NCBI GenBank assembly: GCA_004297765.1
Contig: SCTZ01000111.1
Span: forward strand, 18,379-82,378
Origin: Chloroflexota bacterium
Lineage (GTDB): Bacteria > Chloroflexota > Dehalococcoidia > FW602-bin16
DNA length: 64,000 bases
Reading direction: 5' to 3'
The translations under genes were made by a program, and so were the position numbers. Positions 1 through 11,608 of the stretch are shown here, in pieces. How positions within the stretch are numbered: the first letter of the stretch is position 1; each line of letters opens with the position of its first letter. The notes below the pieces were generated by a model that had not been told where the DNA came from, did no database searches, and worked only from the letters and a program-made list of their open reading frames with translations.

Positions 1-78
1 AATAGAGTTCGACCTGGCTCTAATTGTCTCTCCTTAATCGCTTGTCACGTTTGTCATCCCGAGCGCCGCCCAACTTTC

Positions 79-197
79 TGTCATTCTGACTCGCCTGAGG
101 CGAGGAAGAATCTCCCCGTTGGTCGTCTCAGCACAACCCTTCTCTTATGGCAAATCCCATTGCCCGCTCCAACCGGGAGATCCTTCGCTGCGGCTAT
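79..197. repeat. Dispersed repeat, TTTGTCATTCTGA family, copy 1
   Basis: The segment starts with tgtcattctgactcgcctg, contains a short cgcctgaggcg palindrome, and ends in gagatccttcgctgcggct. It matches 55609-55725 closely over about 118 bases. Shorter palindromic relatives lie at 47907-47998, 53462-53562 and 55897-55945. It has no coding potential and is best seen as a non-autonomous mobile or REP-like palindrome. The rest of 1-247 holds no supported gene. Confidence 0.75.
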
Positions 198-247
198 CGA
201 GAAACTTCAAGTTCGAGAGGCTCGTATTTTCTCGGCGAATCAAACCG

Positions 248-277
248 TTGATTTTGCCTGAAAGCCTATGCTATAAT
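248..277 (+). promoter_or_regulatory. Sigma-70-type promoter of the ATP synthase operon
   Basis: TTGATT at 248-253 and TATAAT at 272-277 are separated by 18 bases, about 30 bases upstream of the first gene. The same architecture (TTGA-type -35, 18-base spacer, perfect TATAAT preceded by GC) recurs at 2108-2137 before atpF. Confidence 0.7.
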
Positions 278-307
278 ACCGACGGCCCGCGAGCCGGGAG
301 GCATGCG

Positions 308-535
308 ATGAAACGTCAGCAGATCGGTGCATTGCAGTTGATCGGCCTCGGGTGGTACGTAGCTATCTGTATCACCCTGGGCATTCTCGGCGGGTTATGG
401 CTGGATTCCGCGTTGGGTCTCCTTCCCCTTTTCACATTGTTGGGGCTCTTCGCGGGTCTGGGGGCTGCGTTTTACGGCGTCTACCGCATGGTGCTCACGG
501 CCACCCAGAATGACAAGAACGAGGAGGATGCGTAG
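308..535 (+). CDS. AtpI/AtpZ-like small membrane protein of the ATP synthase operon
   Basis: This is a 75-residue protein with two predicted membrane helices (about residues 8-32 and 38-62) and a short charged tail ending NDKNEEDA. Size, hairpin topology and position as first gene of an atp operon match the AtpI/AtpZ families, which are thought to help assemble the c-ring or handle Mg2+/Ca2+. The ATG at 308 was chosen because GGGAGG lies just upstream and the -10 box ends at 277. The reading frame stays open further upstream, but that part overlaps the promoter and a repeat. atpB starts 8 bases after its stop. Confidence 0.75.
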   Translation: MKRQQIGALQLIGLGWYVAICITLGILGGLWLDSALGLLPLFTLLGLFAGLGAAFYGVYRMVLTATQNDKNEEDA

Positions 536-543
536 CAGGTAAG

Positions 544-1503
544 ATGTCTACCAAGACAATGATCGTCGTCGGTGCCCTGGTCGCAGTCATCCTGGCTGTC
601 CTGTCCAGGATCCTCGTCCCAGTCCCCATGCCAGAGATCCTTCTCCCGGCAGAGAAGATCGTCGACCTCGGTTTCATGGCAATTTCGAATTCCATTTTGG
701 CTACGTGGCTGACCATCATCGTTCTCGTGGTGATGTTCTGGCTGGCCACGCGCAAGATGGAGATGATCCCGTCCGGATTGCAGAACTTCGCGGAGGCCAT
801 AGTGGAGGCCGCGCTCTCGTTTATCGAGGGCATCGCCGGCAAGGAGAACGGACGCAAGTTCTTTGCTCTGGTCGCCACGATCTTCTTGTTCGTGATCACT
901 TCCAACTGGCTAGGGTTGTTGCCAGGCTTCGGCACCATTGGGCTCTTCGAGCACAAAGACCATGGAGTAGTCGCAACCCAGGTCGGACCGCTAGCGCTAA
1001 TCGTCCCCGGGCAAGACCAACCCAGCGCGGAGGCCCAGAACGACCATGGCCCAGCAGTCCAAGAAGGCGATACCGTCATGGGCGTGATCGTTCCCTTCTT
1101 CCGAAGTGCCAACACCGATCTGAACACCACCCTGGCACTGGCTCTCGTCGCCTTCCTCATGATCGAGTGGTGGGGCGCCAAAGCGCATGGCGTTTGGAAG
1201 TACAGCAGCAAGTTCATCAATGTCAAGGGCGGTCCCATCGGTTTTGTGGTGGGAATCATCGAACTCGTCACGGAGATCGCACGTATCATCAGCTTCAGCT
1301 TCCGACTTTTCGGCAACGTCTTCGCGGGCGAAGTGCTGCTGGCGGTGCTCATGTTCCTAGTGCCGTGGCTGGTCGTCGTGCCTTTCTTTGGGCTGGAGCT
1401 CTTTGTCGGCTTTATTCAGGCTCTCGTATTCGCAATGCTCACCCTGGTCTTCTCGGTGGTGGCCTGTGCTGGCCACGGCGAGGAGCACGCTAAAGCGCAC
1501 TAG
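544..1503 (+). CDS. atpB: F1Fo ATP synthase subunit a
   Basis: A 319-residue membrane protein forming the stator half-channels that pass ions to the c-ring. The hallmark stretch FSFRLFGNVFAGEVLL holds the essential arginine at residue 254. Several hydrophobic helices precede it, and the C-terminus is His/Glu-rich (HGEEHAKAH). A hydrophilic insertion at about residues 137-180, between two helices, makes it longer than the roughly 270-residue E. coli protein. Long extramembrane loops of this kind occur in other bacterial a subunits. It follows the AtpI-like gene closely and precedes atpE in the standard order. Confidence 0.95.
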   Translation: MSTKTMIVVGALVAVILAVLSRILVPVPMPEILLPAEKIVDLGFMAISNSILATWLTIIVLVVMFWLATRKMEMIPSGLQNFAEAIVEAALSFIEGIAGKENGRKFFALVATIFLFVITSNWLGLLPGFGTIGLFEHKDHGVVATQVGPLALIVPGQDQPSAEAQNDHGPAVQEGDTVMGVIVPFFRSANTDLNTTLALALVAFLMIEWWGAKAHGVWKYSSKFINVKGGPIGFVVGIIELVTEIARIISFSFRLFGNVFAGEVLLAVLMFLVPWLVVVPFFGLELFVGFIQALVFAMLTLVFSVVACAGHGEEHAKAH

Positions 1504-1532
1504 TGCGCACCGCCTTCCTGGTTGGAAACTAA

Positions 1533-1907
<375 letters not shown>

Positions 1908-2235
1908 CACCTTCGATGCCGCCCGCGGCCGGACCGCGGCTGAAACCAGGCGGAGCCGCCTCATCGACAGACCATGGCGTGAGCCGCGCGGTCAGGTGGT
2001 CCGGGTCGCGGCGACGGAACTAGAAGAAGGTGTGACGACATTTGACAGGGACTCGTCCCGCGCTATGGGTCAGGCTCGCCTGCGGCACAATCAACAAGCC
2101 AGGCAGCTTGAGTGTTATGCCTGCGGTACGCTATAATATGGCGTTCCGCGCGTTGGCGGACACGACGAGGTGCTGTAGTGCGCGGTCTGCGGGCCGCGTG
2201 AGAATCGCAGCCAACAAACCAGGGAGGGTACACGG
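1908..2235 (+). other. 328-base gap inside the atp operon
   Basis: No gene is supported here. The gap contains a convincing promoter (2108-2137) and an RBS-like AGGGAGGG at 2221-2228 ahead of atpF. Gaps this long between atpE and atpF are unusual, and this one suggests a second transcription start for the b-to-epsilon genes. Confidence 0.6.
2108..2137 (+). promoter_or_regulatory. Internal promoter before atpF
   Basis: TTGAGT at 2108-2113 and TATAAT at 2132-2137 have an 18-base spacer. The predicted start lies about 90 bases before the TTG start of atpF. Spacing and -10 are identical to the operon's first promoter at 248-277. Confidence 0.65.
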
Positions 2236-2736
2236 TTGGAAGCGCTAGGCATCAATGTGCCAGGCCTGATCGCCCAGATTATCAACTTCGTGATTCTGCT
2301 GGCCCTTCTGCGCCTGGTCGCCTACAAGCCGATCCTCTCCATGCTGGAGAAGCGCTCGACCAAGATCAGGGAGAGCATGGAGGCCGCCGAGCGCATCAAG
2401 CAAGAGATGACCAAGAGCCAGCAGGACTTCGAGGTCCAGTTGGAGGCCGCGCGCAAAGAGGGACAGGCGATCATCGCCCAGGCTAACCAGATCGGCGACC
2501 GGATGAAGCAAGAGGCACGTGAGGAAGCCCAGAAAGAGGCCACAGCCATCATCGCCAAGGCCCGGGGCGAGATCGAGCTCGAGCGCGACAAGGCCATCGG
2601 CGAGCTGCGGCAGCAATTCGCCGATCTGACGATCCTGGCCGCGGGCAAGGTCATCAATCGTACCTTGGATCCGGCGTCCCACAAGAAGTTGATCGACGAG
2701 ATCCTGGTAGAGGCCGGGGACCTGGCCAAGAATTGA
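2236..2736 (+). CDS. atpF: F1Fo ATP synthase subunit b
   Basis: A 166-residue peripheral-stalk subunit. One N-terminal membrane helix (about residues 8-28, GLIAQIINFVILLALLRLV) is followed by a long charged amphipathic helix typical of the b dimer. It starts at TTG 2236 with AGGGAGGG eight bases upstream; no ATG or GTG gives a full-length membrane helix. Its promoter at 2108-2137 may let the stalk and F1 genes be expressed independently of subunits a and c. Confidence 0.93.
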   Translation: MEALGINVPGLIAQIINFVILLALLRLVAYKPILSMLEKRSTKIRESMEAAERIKQEMTKSQQDFEVQLEAARKEGQAIIAQANQIGDRMKQEAREEAQKEATAIIAKARGEIELERDKAIGELRQQFADLTILAAGKVINRTLDPASHKKLIDEILVEAGDLAKN

Positions 2737-2762
2737 GTCGCCGGTGTAGGAGATAGGTAGCG

Positions 2763-3302
2763 GTGCAGAGGAACGCTATTGCGAAGCGATATGCCCAGGC
2801 GGTCTTCGACATCGCCCGGGAGAACAAGCAGTTCGACCGCTGGATGGCGGACCTGCGTGAGATGGCCGCTGTTGTGGACGAAGAGGAGTTGGCAGCCCTG
2901 CTGGAGAACCCGAAGGTCCGGCTTGAGAACAAGAGCCGCCTCCTCCGCTCCCGCCTGGCGGGCATTGCTCCCCTGGCTCTCAACCTTGCTCTGCTGCTGG
3001 CTACCAAGGACCGCTTTTTCCTTGCGAGCCAGATACGAGACGAATACGAAAAGCTGTTGAACGACCATCTCGACGTAGCGGTCGCCGAGGCGACCACCGC
3101 GGTGGAGCTCAGCGAGGCTGAGCAGGCGAAACTGGCGACACGGCTGGGTCAGTTAATGGGCAAGCGCGTCGTGCTGCGGACCAAGGTTGATCCCGCCATC
3201 GGAGGTGGACTCCTGGCCAGGATCGGCGACAAGGTCATCGACGGCACTATTCACACCCGTCTCGCCATGTTGCGCGACAAGCTGGTCGACCGCTCTCTGT
3301 AG
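2763..3302 (+). CDS. atpH: F1Fo ATP synthase subunit delta (OSCP)
   Basis: A 179-residue protein linking the b stalk to the top of F1. The N-terminus RNAIAKRYAQAVFDIA and the C-terminal segment with GGGLLARIGDKVIDGTI are typical of AtpH. The start is GTG at 2763. It lies between atpF (26 bases upstream) and atpA, the normal order. Confidence 0.93.
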   Translation: MQRNAIAKRYAQAVFDIARENKQFDRWMADLREMAAVVDEEELAALLENPKVRLENKSRLLRSRLAGIAPLALNLALLLATKDRFFLASQIRDEYEKLLNDHLDVAVAEATTAVELSEAEQAKLATRLGQLMGKRVVLRTKVDPAIGGGLLARIGDKVIDGTIHTRLAMLRDKLVDRSL

Positions 3303-3375
3303 GAAGGTTTGGCCGCGTGTGGCGCGAGAGAGGGACACAACAGCATTCGCAGCACCCGACTCGGCGGCGGGGTGA

Positions 3376-4950
<1,575 letters not shown>

Positions 4951-4970
4951 ATAGGATCGTGGTCGCGGCC

Positions 4971-5052
4971 GTGTGGACGTGATAGGTCACGTGTGGGCGT
5001 GATAAATCACGCCCCTACGACCCGGACCGTAGGGGCGCGATTTATCACGCCC
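4971..5052. repeat. Tandem repeat plus near-perfect hairpin between atpA and atpG
   Basis: Two 20-base tandem units (4971-4990 and 4991-5010, core GTGATARRTCAC) run into an inverted repeat with arms at 4995-5019 and 5028-5052 that match at 24 of 25 positions around an 8-base loop. The element lies inside the operon, just upstream of the atpG ribosome-binding site. It has no T-run, so it is more likely an mRNA-stability or REP-like element than a terminator. Confidence 0.85.
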
Positions 5053-5085
5053 TCGCAGGAGAAGACAGCTAGCCGGGAGGTTCCA

Positions 5086-5949
5086 GTGATCAGCGTACGT
5101 CTGGTCAGAAGGCGCATCCGCAGCGTCCAGAATACACAAAAAGTAACCAACGCCATGCAGATGATCTCAGCATCCAAGATGCGCCGCGGGCAGGCCAGAG
5201 TGCTGGCCACGCGCCCGTACGCCGAGAAGATGCGCGAGGTGCTGGCTGACCTGGCCTCTGTGCCGCGGACGGAGAGCGATATCCATCCGCTTCTCGAGGA
5301 GCGCGAGGCCCGGCGCATCGGTGTGGTCCTGGTCACCAGCGATCGCGGCTTTTGCGGCGGCTTCAATGGCAACATGAATCGGCGCGCCGCGAGCTTCATG
5401 CTCGAGCAAAGCGTGCCTTCATCTGTCATCGCCGTCGGACGCAAGGGACGCGACTTCATGGTCCGCTACCGGCGGGACCTGATGGCCGACTTCACCGGAT
5501 TGGGTGATCAGCCGTCCTTCCTGGACACGCTCCCGATCTCGCGAATCGTGATCGACGAGTACACCGCTGGCAACCTGGACCGCGTATACCTGGCGTATAC
5601 GCGCTTCCAGAGCCTGGCCGTCCAACGCCCCGTTATCCAGCAGCTTCTCCCGATCCAGCCCCCGGCTGGATTCGAGACCCAACAGCGCCACACGGACTAC
5701 ATCTACGAACCCAATCCGCAGGCCGTCCTCGCGGCCCTGCTGCCCAGGTACGTGGAGATGCAGGTCTACCATGCCGTGCTGGAGTCCGTGGCCAGTGAGC
5801 ACTCCGCCCGCATGGTGGCCATGCGCAACGCCACGGACGCCGCGGAGGAAATGGTGCAGGAACTAACGCTTGTCATGAATAAGGCCCGCCAGGAGCAGAT
5901 CACAAAAGAGCTGCTCGAGCTCGCGGGCGGAGCGGCGGCTCTCGCATAA
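5086..5949 (+). CDS. atpG: F1Fo ATP synthase subunit gamma
   Basis: A 287-residue central-shaft subunit. The N-terminus RRRIRSVQNTQKVTNAMQMI and the C-terminal helix with MRNATDAAEEM are the signature coiled-coil ends. The GTG at 5086 was chosen because GGGAGG lies directly upstream and the product begins at the family's usual N-terminus. The frame is open back to 4993, but that part translates the palindromic repeat. Confidence 0.93.
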   Translation: MISVRLVRRRIRSVQNTQKVTNAMQMISASKMRRGQARVLATRPYAEKMREVLADLASVPRTESDIHPLLEEREARRIGVVLVTSDRGFCGGFNGNMNRRAASFMLEQSVPSSVIAVGRKGRDFMVRYRRDLMADFTGLGDQPSFLDTLPISRIVIDEYTAGNLDRVYLAYTRFQSLAVQRPVIQQLLPIQPPAGFETQQRHTDYIYEPNPQAVLAALLPRYVEMQVYHAVLESVASEHSARMVAMRNATDAAEEMVQELTLVMNKARQEQITKELLELAGGAAALA

Positions 5950-7410
<1,461 letters not shown>

Positions 7411-7426
7411 GCTACGAGGAGCAGGC

Positions 7427-7849
7427 ATGGCCAAGTTAAACCTGGACATCGTGACCGCCGAACGCGTGGTCTTCTCTCAGGAAGTCGACTCCGTCGTGGC
7501 ACCGGGCGTCGAAGGGGAGCTGGGCATCTTACCTCGACATGCGCCTCTGCTGACCGCCTTGAAGTTGGGTGAGCTTCGCATCAAGACTGGAGGCGAAGAG
7601 ATCCAGATGGCCATCGGAGGAGGATTCCTCGAGGTCATGCCCGACAAGGTCGTCGTCTTAGCCGATTCCGCGGAGCGCGCCGACGAGATCGACGTTGCCC
7701 GCGCGCAAGAGGCAAAACGTCGGGCCGAGCAGCGGCTCCAGGAGAAGACGACTGATATCGACCTTGCCCGCGCGGAATCGGCTATGGCTCGCGCCCTGCT
7801 GCGCCTGAAAGTTGCCGAGCGCCGCCGGAGAGGTCGATCCCCACAATGA
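7427..7849 (+). CDS. atpC: F1Fo ATP synthase subunit epsilon
   Basis: A 140-residue protein with an N-terminal beta-sandwich ([19 protein letters not shown], then [16 protein letters not shown]) and a C-terminal helical hairpin ending in a basic tail RRRRGRSPQ. It regulates rotation and ATP hydrolysis in F1. Its stop codon overlaps the murA start in an ATGA at 7846-7849, which implies translational coupling between ATP synthase and cell-wall genes. Confidence 0.93.
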   Translation: MAKLNLDIVTAERVVFSQEVDSVVAPGVEGELGILPRHAPLLTALKLGELRIKTGGEEIQMAIGGGFLEVMPDKVVVLADSAERADEIDVARAQEAKRRAEQRLQEKTTDIDLARAESAMARALLRLKVAERRRRGRSPQ

Positions 7850-9198
7850 CGAAGCAGCGGCATTCTATTACAGAAGAGACCTGGCGGCCTGATCGGTCTC
7901 TCGAGACGCCAGAGGCTGCCGAACTGGAATACGAAGAGTATTTCCGCATCGAGGGAGGGCGGCGCCTATCAGGCGCCGTCACTATTAATGGCGCCAAGAA
8001 CGCGGTGCTGCCCATGCTAGCGGCATCCCTCTTGACGGCCGAACCGGTCACCATCGAGGATCTTCCGGATATCGACGACGTGCACATTCTGCTCGAGGTG
8101 CTGCGCCAGTTGGGAGCAGCGGTCGAGTGGATTGGTCCCCGCACCGTCACGGTGTGCGCCGCCGACATTCGCAGCCTCACCGCCCCCAGCGAGTTGGTCC
8201 GCAAGATGCGCGGCAGCTTCCTGGTGATGGGACCATTGCTGTCCCGGTTCGGCGAAGCCCGCTCATGCCCACCAGGCGGCGACGTGATCGGTCAGCGACC
8301 GATCGACGTTCATCTGGTGGGCTTCACGGCGCTGGGAGCCAAGATCCGATCGGAGGGCGACCAGTACGTCGCCCAGGCCTCCCGGCTCCAGGGCAGCGAG
8401 ATTTTTATGGATTACCCCAGCCACATCGGGACGGAGAACCTCCTCATGGCCGCGGTTCTGGCCGCCGGCACGACGGTTATCAAGAACGCGTCCTGTGAGC
8501 CCGAGGTCGCCGATTTGGCAAGCCTTCTCAACAAGATGGGCGCCCGTATCTTTGGCGCAGGCAGCAACACCATTATCGTGGACGGCGTCGATGAACTCGG
8601 CGGAGCACGCCACCGCGTCATCCCAGATCGCATCGTCGCGGGAACCTTTGCGGCCGCGGCCGCGATCACAGGCGGTGACGTCCTTCTGGAGAACGTCGAG
8701 CATAATCATCTGGACTCGCTGATTTGGAAGCTCAAAGAGGCCGGTGCAGAAGTGAAGCGCGGCGAGGGAATCCTCCACGTCCGGAGACAGCATCCCTTAC
8801 AGGCTGTCAACGTGCAAGCCCTGCCCTATCCCGGCTTCGCGACCGATCTGCAATCGGCCGTGGGGGTCCTGTTAACCCAGGCCCACGGACAGAGCACCGT
8901 CCACGAGCGCGTCTACGATCAGCGTCTGACCTACTTCAGCGAGCTACGCAAGATGGGTGCAGACGTCGAGGTGCGGGGACAGACAGCGGTCATTCGTGGA
9001 CCGCGGAAGCTCGTCGGCACGCGTGTCAGAGCTCTGGATATCCGCTCGGGTGCCGCGCTCATCCTGGCCGGACTGGTGGCCGATGGATACACCGACGTCA
9101 TGGATATTTATCATCTCGACCGCGGCTATGAAGGCGTCGACGTCAAGCTCCGTGAACTGGGGGCGAGGATCGAGAGGGGATGTTTCAAAAGCACGTAG
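7846..9198 (+). CDS. murA: UDP-GlcNAc 1-carboxyvinyltransferase (MurA), Asp-type active site
   Basis: A 450-residue enzyme that transfers enolpyruvate from PEP to UDP-GlcNAc, the first committed step of peptidoglycan synthesis. The fold landmarks are clear: [11 protein letters not shown] with the conserved Lys51, and the C-terminal [15 protein letters not shown]. At the fosfomycin-reactive position, where most MurA have PGGC, this protein reads [11 protein letters not shown], placing Asp at residue 146. Natural Cys-to-Asp enzymes (mycobacteria, Chlamydia) are fosfomycin-insensitive. The first ~30 residues are an N-terminal extension. The start overlaps atpC by 4 bases and the end overlaps mreB by 19. 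Confidence 0.94.
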   Translation: MTKQRHSITEETWRPDRSLETPEAAELEYEEYFRIEGGRRLSGAVTINGAKNAVLPMLAASLLTAEPVTIEDLPDIDDVHILLEVLRQLGAAVEWIGPRTVTVCAADIRSLTAPSELVRKMRGSFLVMGPLLSRFGEARSCPPGGDVIGQRPIDVHLVGFTALGAKIRSEGDQYVAQASRLQGSEIFMDYPSHIGTENLLMAAVLAAGTTVIKNASCEPEVADLASLLNKMGARIFGAGSNTIIVDGVDELGGARHRVIPDRIVAGTFAAAAAITGGDVLLENVEHNHLDSLIWKLKEAGAEVKRGEGILHVRRQHPLQAVNVQALPYPGFATDLQSAVGVLLTQAHGQSTVHERVYDQRLTYFSELRKMGADVEVRGQTAVIRGPRKLVGTRVRALDIRSGAALILAGLVADGYTDVMDIYHLDRGYEGVDVKLRELGARIERGCFKST

Positions 9199-10190
9199 GA
9201 ATTGATCTCGGTACAACTAACGTCCTCGTCTACGTCAAGGGGAAAGGCATCGTCTTTAACGAGCCAAGCGTGGTCGCCCTGGGCGTCAAGGACAATCGAC
9301 TACTATATGTTGGCAACGAAGCGCGGGACATGATCGGTCGCACCCCCCAGAGCATCAACATAGTCTATCCTGTGCGCGATGGGGTGATTGCCGACTTCCT
9401 GGTCACCGAGCGGCTGCTACGACATTTCCTGTCTGAGGTGACCAGGGGGCTCAACCTCCTGCGGCCCCAAGTCATGATTTGCGTCCCCGCGGGGATCACC
9501 AGTGTCGAGCAGCGCGCGGTCAAAGCCGCGGCTGAGCAGGCTGGCGCCAAGAGACCCGCACATCTCATACCCGAGCCTCTAGCGGCCGCCCTGGGAGCCA
9601 AGATCCCCATCGGCACCCCTAGCGGCAACATGGTGGTCGCTATCGGTGGCGGCACGACCGACGCGGCGGTGATCTCCATGTACGGCATCGTCTGCGCCCG
9701 TTCCTGCCGCATCGGCGGCAACAAGATCGACGAGTCCATCATCGCCTACCTCAAGCGCAAGCACAATCTCGTGATCGGTGAGCGCACCGCCGAGGAGGTC
9801 AAGGTCGAGATCGGCAGCGCCGTGCCGCTGGAGGACGAGCTGTCCATGGAGGTCCGCGGCCGAGATCAAGTAACGGGCATGCCCCGCACCATTCTCGTGA
9901 CATCCAAAGAAGTCGCCGTGGCGATCGCAGAGCCGCTCAACGGCATCGTGGCCACGGTTAAGGCGCTGTTGGAAGAGACTCCTCCAGAGCTCGCTTCGGA
10001 CATCATCGATCGTGGCATCATCCTGACGGGTGGCGGCGCACTCCTGCGCAACATCGATCGTCTACTGGCCGAGGAGTCCGGAGTGCCCTGCTACGTGGCC
10101 GACTCGCCTACGAGCTGCGTAGCCGTCGGCGCTGGGTTGGCCCTCGAGCATCTGGACGTGATCAAGCGGAATCTGCCCAACGAGGACTGA
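9180..10190 (+). CDS. mreB: Rod-shape determining protein MreB/Mbl
   Basis: A 336-residue actin-like ATPase that organises lateral cell-wall synthesis under the membrane. Actin-fold phosphate loops are visible: [12 protein letters not shown] at the N-terminus, [11 protein letters not shown] in the middle, and [15 protein letters not shown] near the C-terminus. It overlaps the murA end by 19 bases with GAGAGGGG directly before the ATG. Firmicutes have an mbl paralogue near murA after the atp operon, so Mbl is an equally good name. No mreC or mreD follows. Confidence 0.92.
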   Translation: MFQKHVGIDLGTTNVLVYVKGKGIVFNEPSVVALGVKDNRLLYVGNEARDMIGRTPQSINIVYPVRDGVIADFLVTERLLRHFLSEVTRGLNLLRPQVMICVPAGITSVEQRAVKAAAEQAGAKRPAHLIPEPLAAALGAKIPIGTPSGNMVVAIGGGTTDAAVISMYGIVCARSCRIGGNKIDESIIAYLKRKHNLVIGERTAEEVKVEIGSAVPLEDELSMEVRGRDQVTGMPRTILVTSKEVAVAIAEPLNGIVATVKALLEETPPELASDIIDRGIILTGGGALLRNIDRLLAEESGVPCYVADSPTSCVAVGAGLALEHLDVIKRNLPNED

Positions 10191-10197
10191 CGTGGGA

Positions 10198-10327
10198 GCT
10201 AGGGACTAGGGGCTGGGGACTAGGGGAAGAGGAGAAAGGGGAAAGACAGGTATGTTTTCCCCTTTCTTGCCCTTTTCACCTTTTCGCCCTGCCGTTCCGC
10301 CCCCAACCCCTAACCCCCAGCCCCCCA
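10198..10327. repeat. G-rich spacer with 11-bp hairpin after mreB
   Basis: A gggactaggggctgggg tract is mirrored by a C-rich tract ending ccccaacccctaacccccag. Between them is a hairpin with perfect 11-base arms at 10234-10244 and 10256-10266. It probably ends the atp-murA-mreB transcript. Related G-rich inverted tracts lie at 18459-18520, 35137-35203 and 48930-48999. Confidence 0.6.
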
Positions 10328-10336
10328 ACACGGAGC

Positions 10337-11596
10337 ATGCCCGACATGAAGCCGCTGAGCACCGCACAGATCCTGCTCTATAGCGCGGCCAGTCTGGGCG
10401 CCAACCTCGTCTACATGTTCACCAACGCGGCCTTTCCGCTCTTCCTCTCCGCCTACCCTGTCTCCAACATGATGGTAGGCTTCCTGGCGCAGGAAAGATC
10501 GTTCGTTGGCGGATTCGTTCAGCCGGTGGTTGGCGCTATCTCAGATCGCCTGCCACCAAATCGTCTGGGGCGGCGCCGCCCGTTCTTCTTGATCGGCGTG
10601 CCGCTGACCGCGGCTGCTCTTATACTCCTTTCCACACGCCCTCCTTTGTGGTCTGTGGTCGCTATATTGACCGTCTTCTCGTTCTTCCTTGCCGTGGCCA
10701 GCGACCCCTACATGGCTATGCTCCCCGAGATCACCACTCACGAGCAGCGAGGGCGTGTCGGCGGATTCATGGCCCTTTTCAACATGTTGGGCGCCATCAT
10801 GGCCATCGCTCTCGCCTTTCTGCTGTGGGACAGTAACCAATCCCTCGTATTCTGGCTAGTGTCCGCCGGGCTTGTCGCGGCCTTCGCGATCACGTTCTTC
10901 ACAATCAAGGAACCACCCTTGTCAGCCGTGCGAGAGCGACACAAGTCGCGCATCTCCGTCGGGGCTTACCTGCGTGACCTCTTCGAGCGGCGGGAGCTCA
11001 TCAAGTATCTCGCGGCCGTCTTCTTCTTCTGGCTGGGGAACGGGGGCATCACGCCCTTCGTGACCCGCTTCGGGGTGCAGATCCTGGGAGTGGAAGAGAA
11101 CGTCTCTTTTCTCCTCGTGCTACCGGCCATCGTGGGGGCGGCCATCTTCGCAGTCCCCGCGGGTCTGCTGACTGAGCGTCTCGGAAAGAAGCGTGTCCTG
11201 ACCGCCGGTATGTTCCTGTTCGGGCTAGTCACCTGTGTCGGCGCGCAGATCGTGCGCAACGTACCGCAAGCCATTCTGCTTATGGCCCTCGTCGGGATAG
11301 CGAACGCCGTCACCACAGCCCTGCTCGCTCCCCTATTGGCGGACATCATCCCGCGCGAGCGCGCTGGAGAGTTTACCGGCTTGGGCGCTCTCGTGTGGTC
11401 CCTGGCTCAGCCGTTGGGTGCCATGGCAGCCGGCAGCATGGCCGATGCCACCGGCACTCTGCGCTGGGCGTTTACGGCAGGCGGATTCGCTATGCTCGTC
11501 GGCTTCGCGGTCATGCTAAGCGTCCATCCTGAGCGATCAACGTCGCCCGACGAGCGCGAGCCAGTAGTGGTTACTATCGGGGCACGGGGCGGGTAG
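10337..11596 (+). CDS. Major facilitator superfamily transporter, sugar-transporter-like
   Basis: A 419-residue polytopic membrane protein with about 12 predicted helices. The loop 2-3 motif DRLPPNRLGRRRPF resembles the MFS_2/SLC45-like sugar:cation symporter group (usually D-x5-GRRRP), and TERLGKKRVL marks the second half. Substrate cannot be read from sequence. GGAG precedes the ATG at 10337; a second ATG three codons later is possible. It is convergent with the acyltransferase-like gene that ends 12 bases downstream. Confidence 0.8.
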   Translation: MPDMKPLSTAQILLYSAASLGANLVYMFTNAAFPLFLSAYPVSNMMVGFLAQERSFVGGFVQPVVGAISDRLPPNRLGRRRPFFLIGVPLTAAALILLSTRPPLWSVVAILTVFSFFLAVASDPYMAMLPEITTHEQRGRVGGFMALFNMLGAIMAIALAFLLWDSNQSLVFWLVSAGLVAAFAITFFTIKEPPLSAVRERHKSRISVGAYLRDLFERRELIKYLAAVFFFWLGNGGITPFVTRFGVQILGVEENVSFLLVLPAIVGAAIFAVPAGLLTERLGKKRVLTAGMFLFGLVTCVGAQIVRNVPQAILLMALVGIANAVTTALLAPLLADIIPRERAGEFTGLGALVWSLAQPLGAMAAGSMADATGTLRWAFTAGGFAMLVGFAVMLSVHPERSTSPDEREPVVVTIGARGG

Positions 11597-11608
11597 ATAG
11601 GAACTGGT

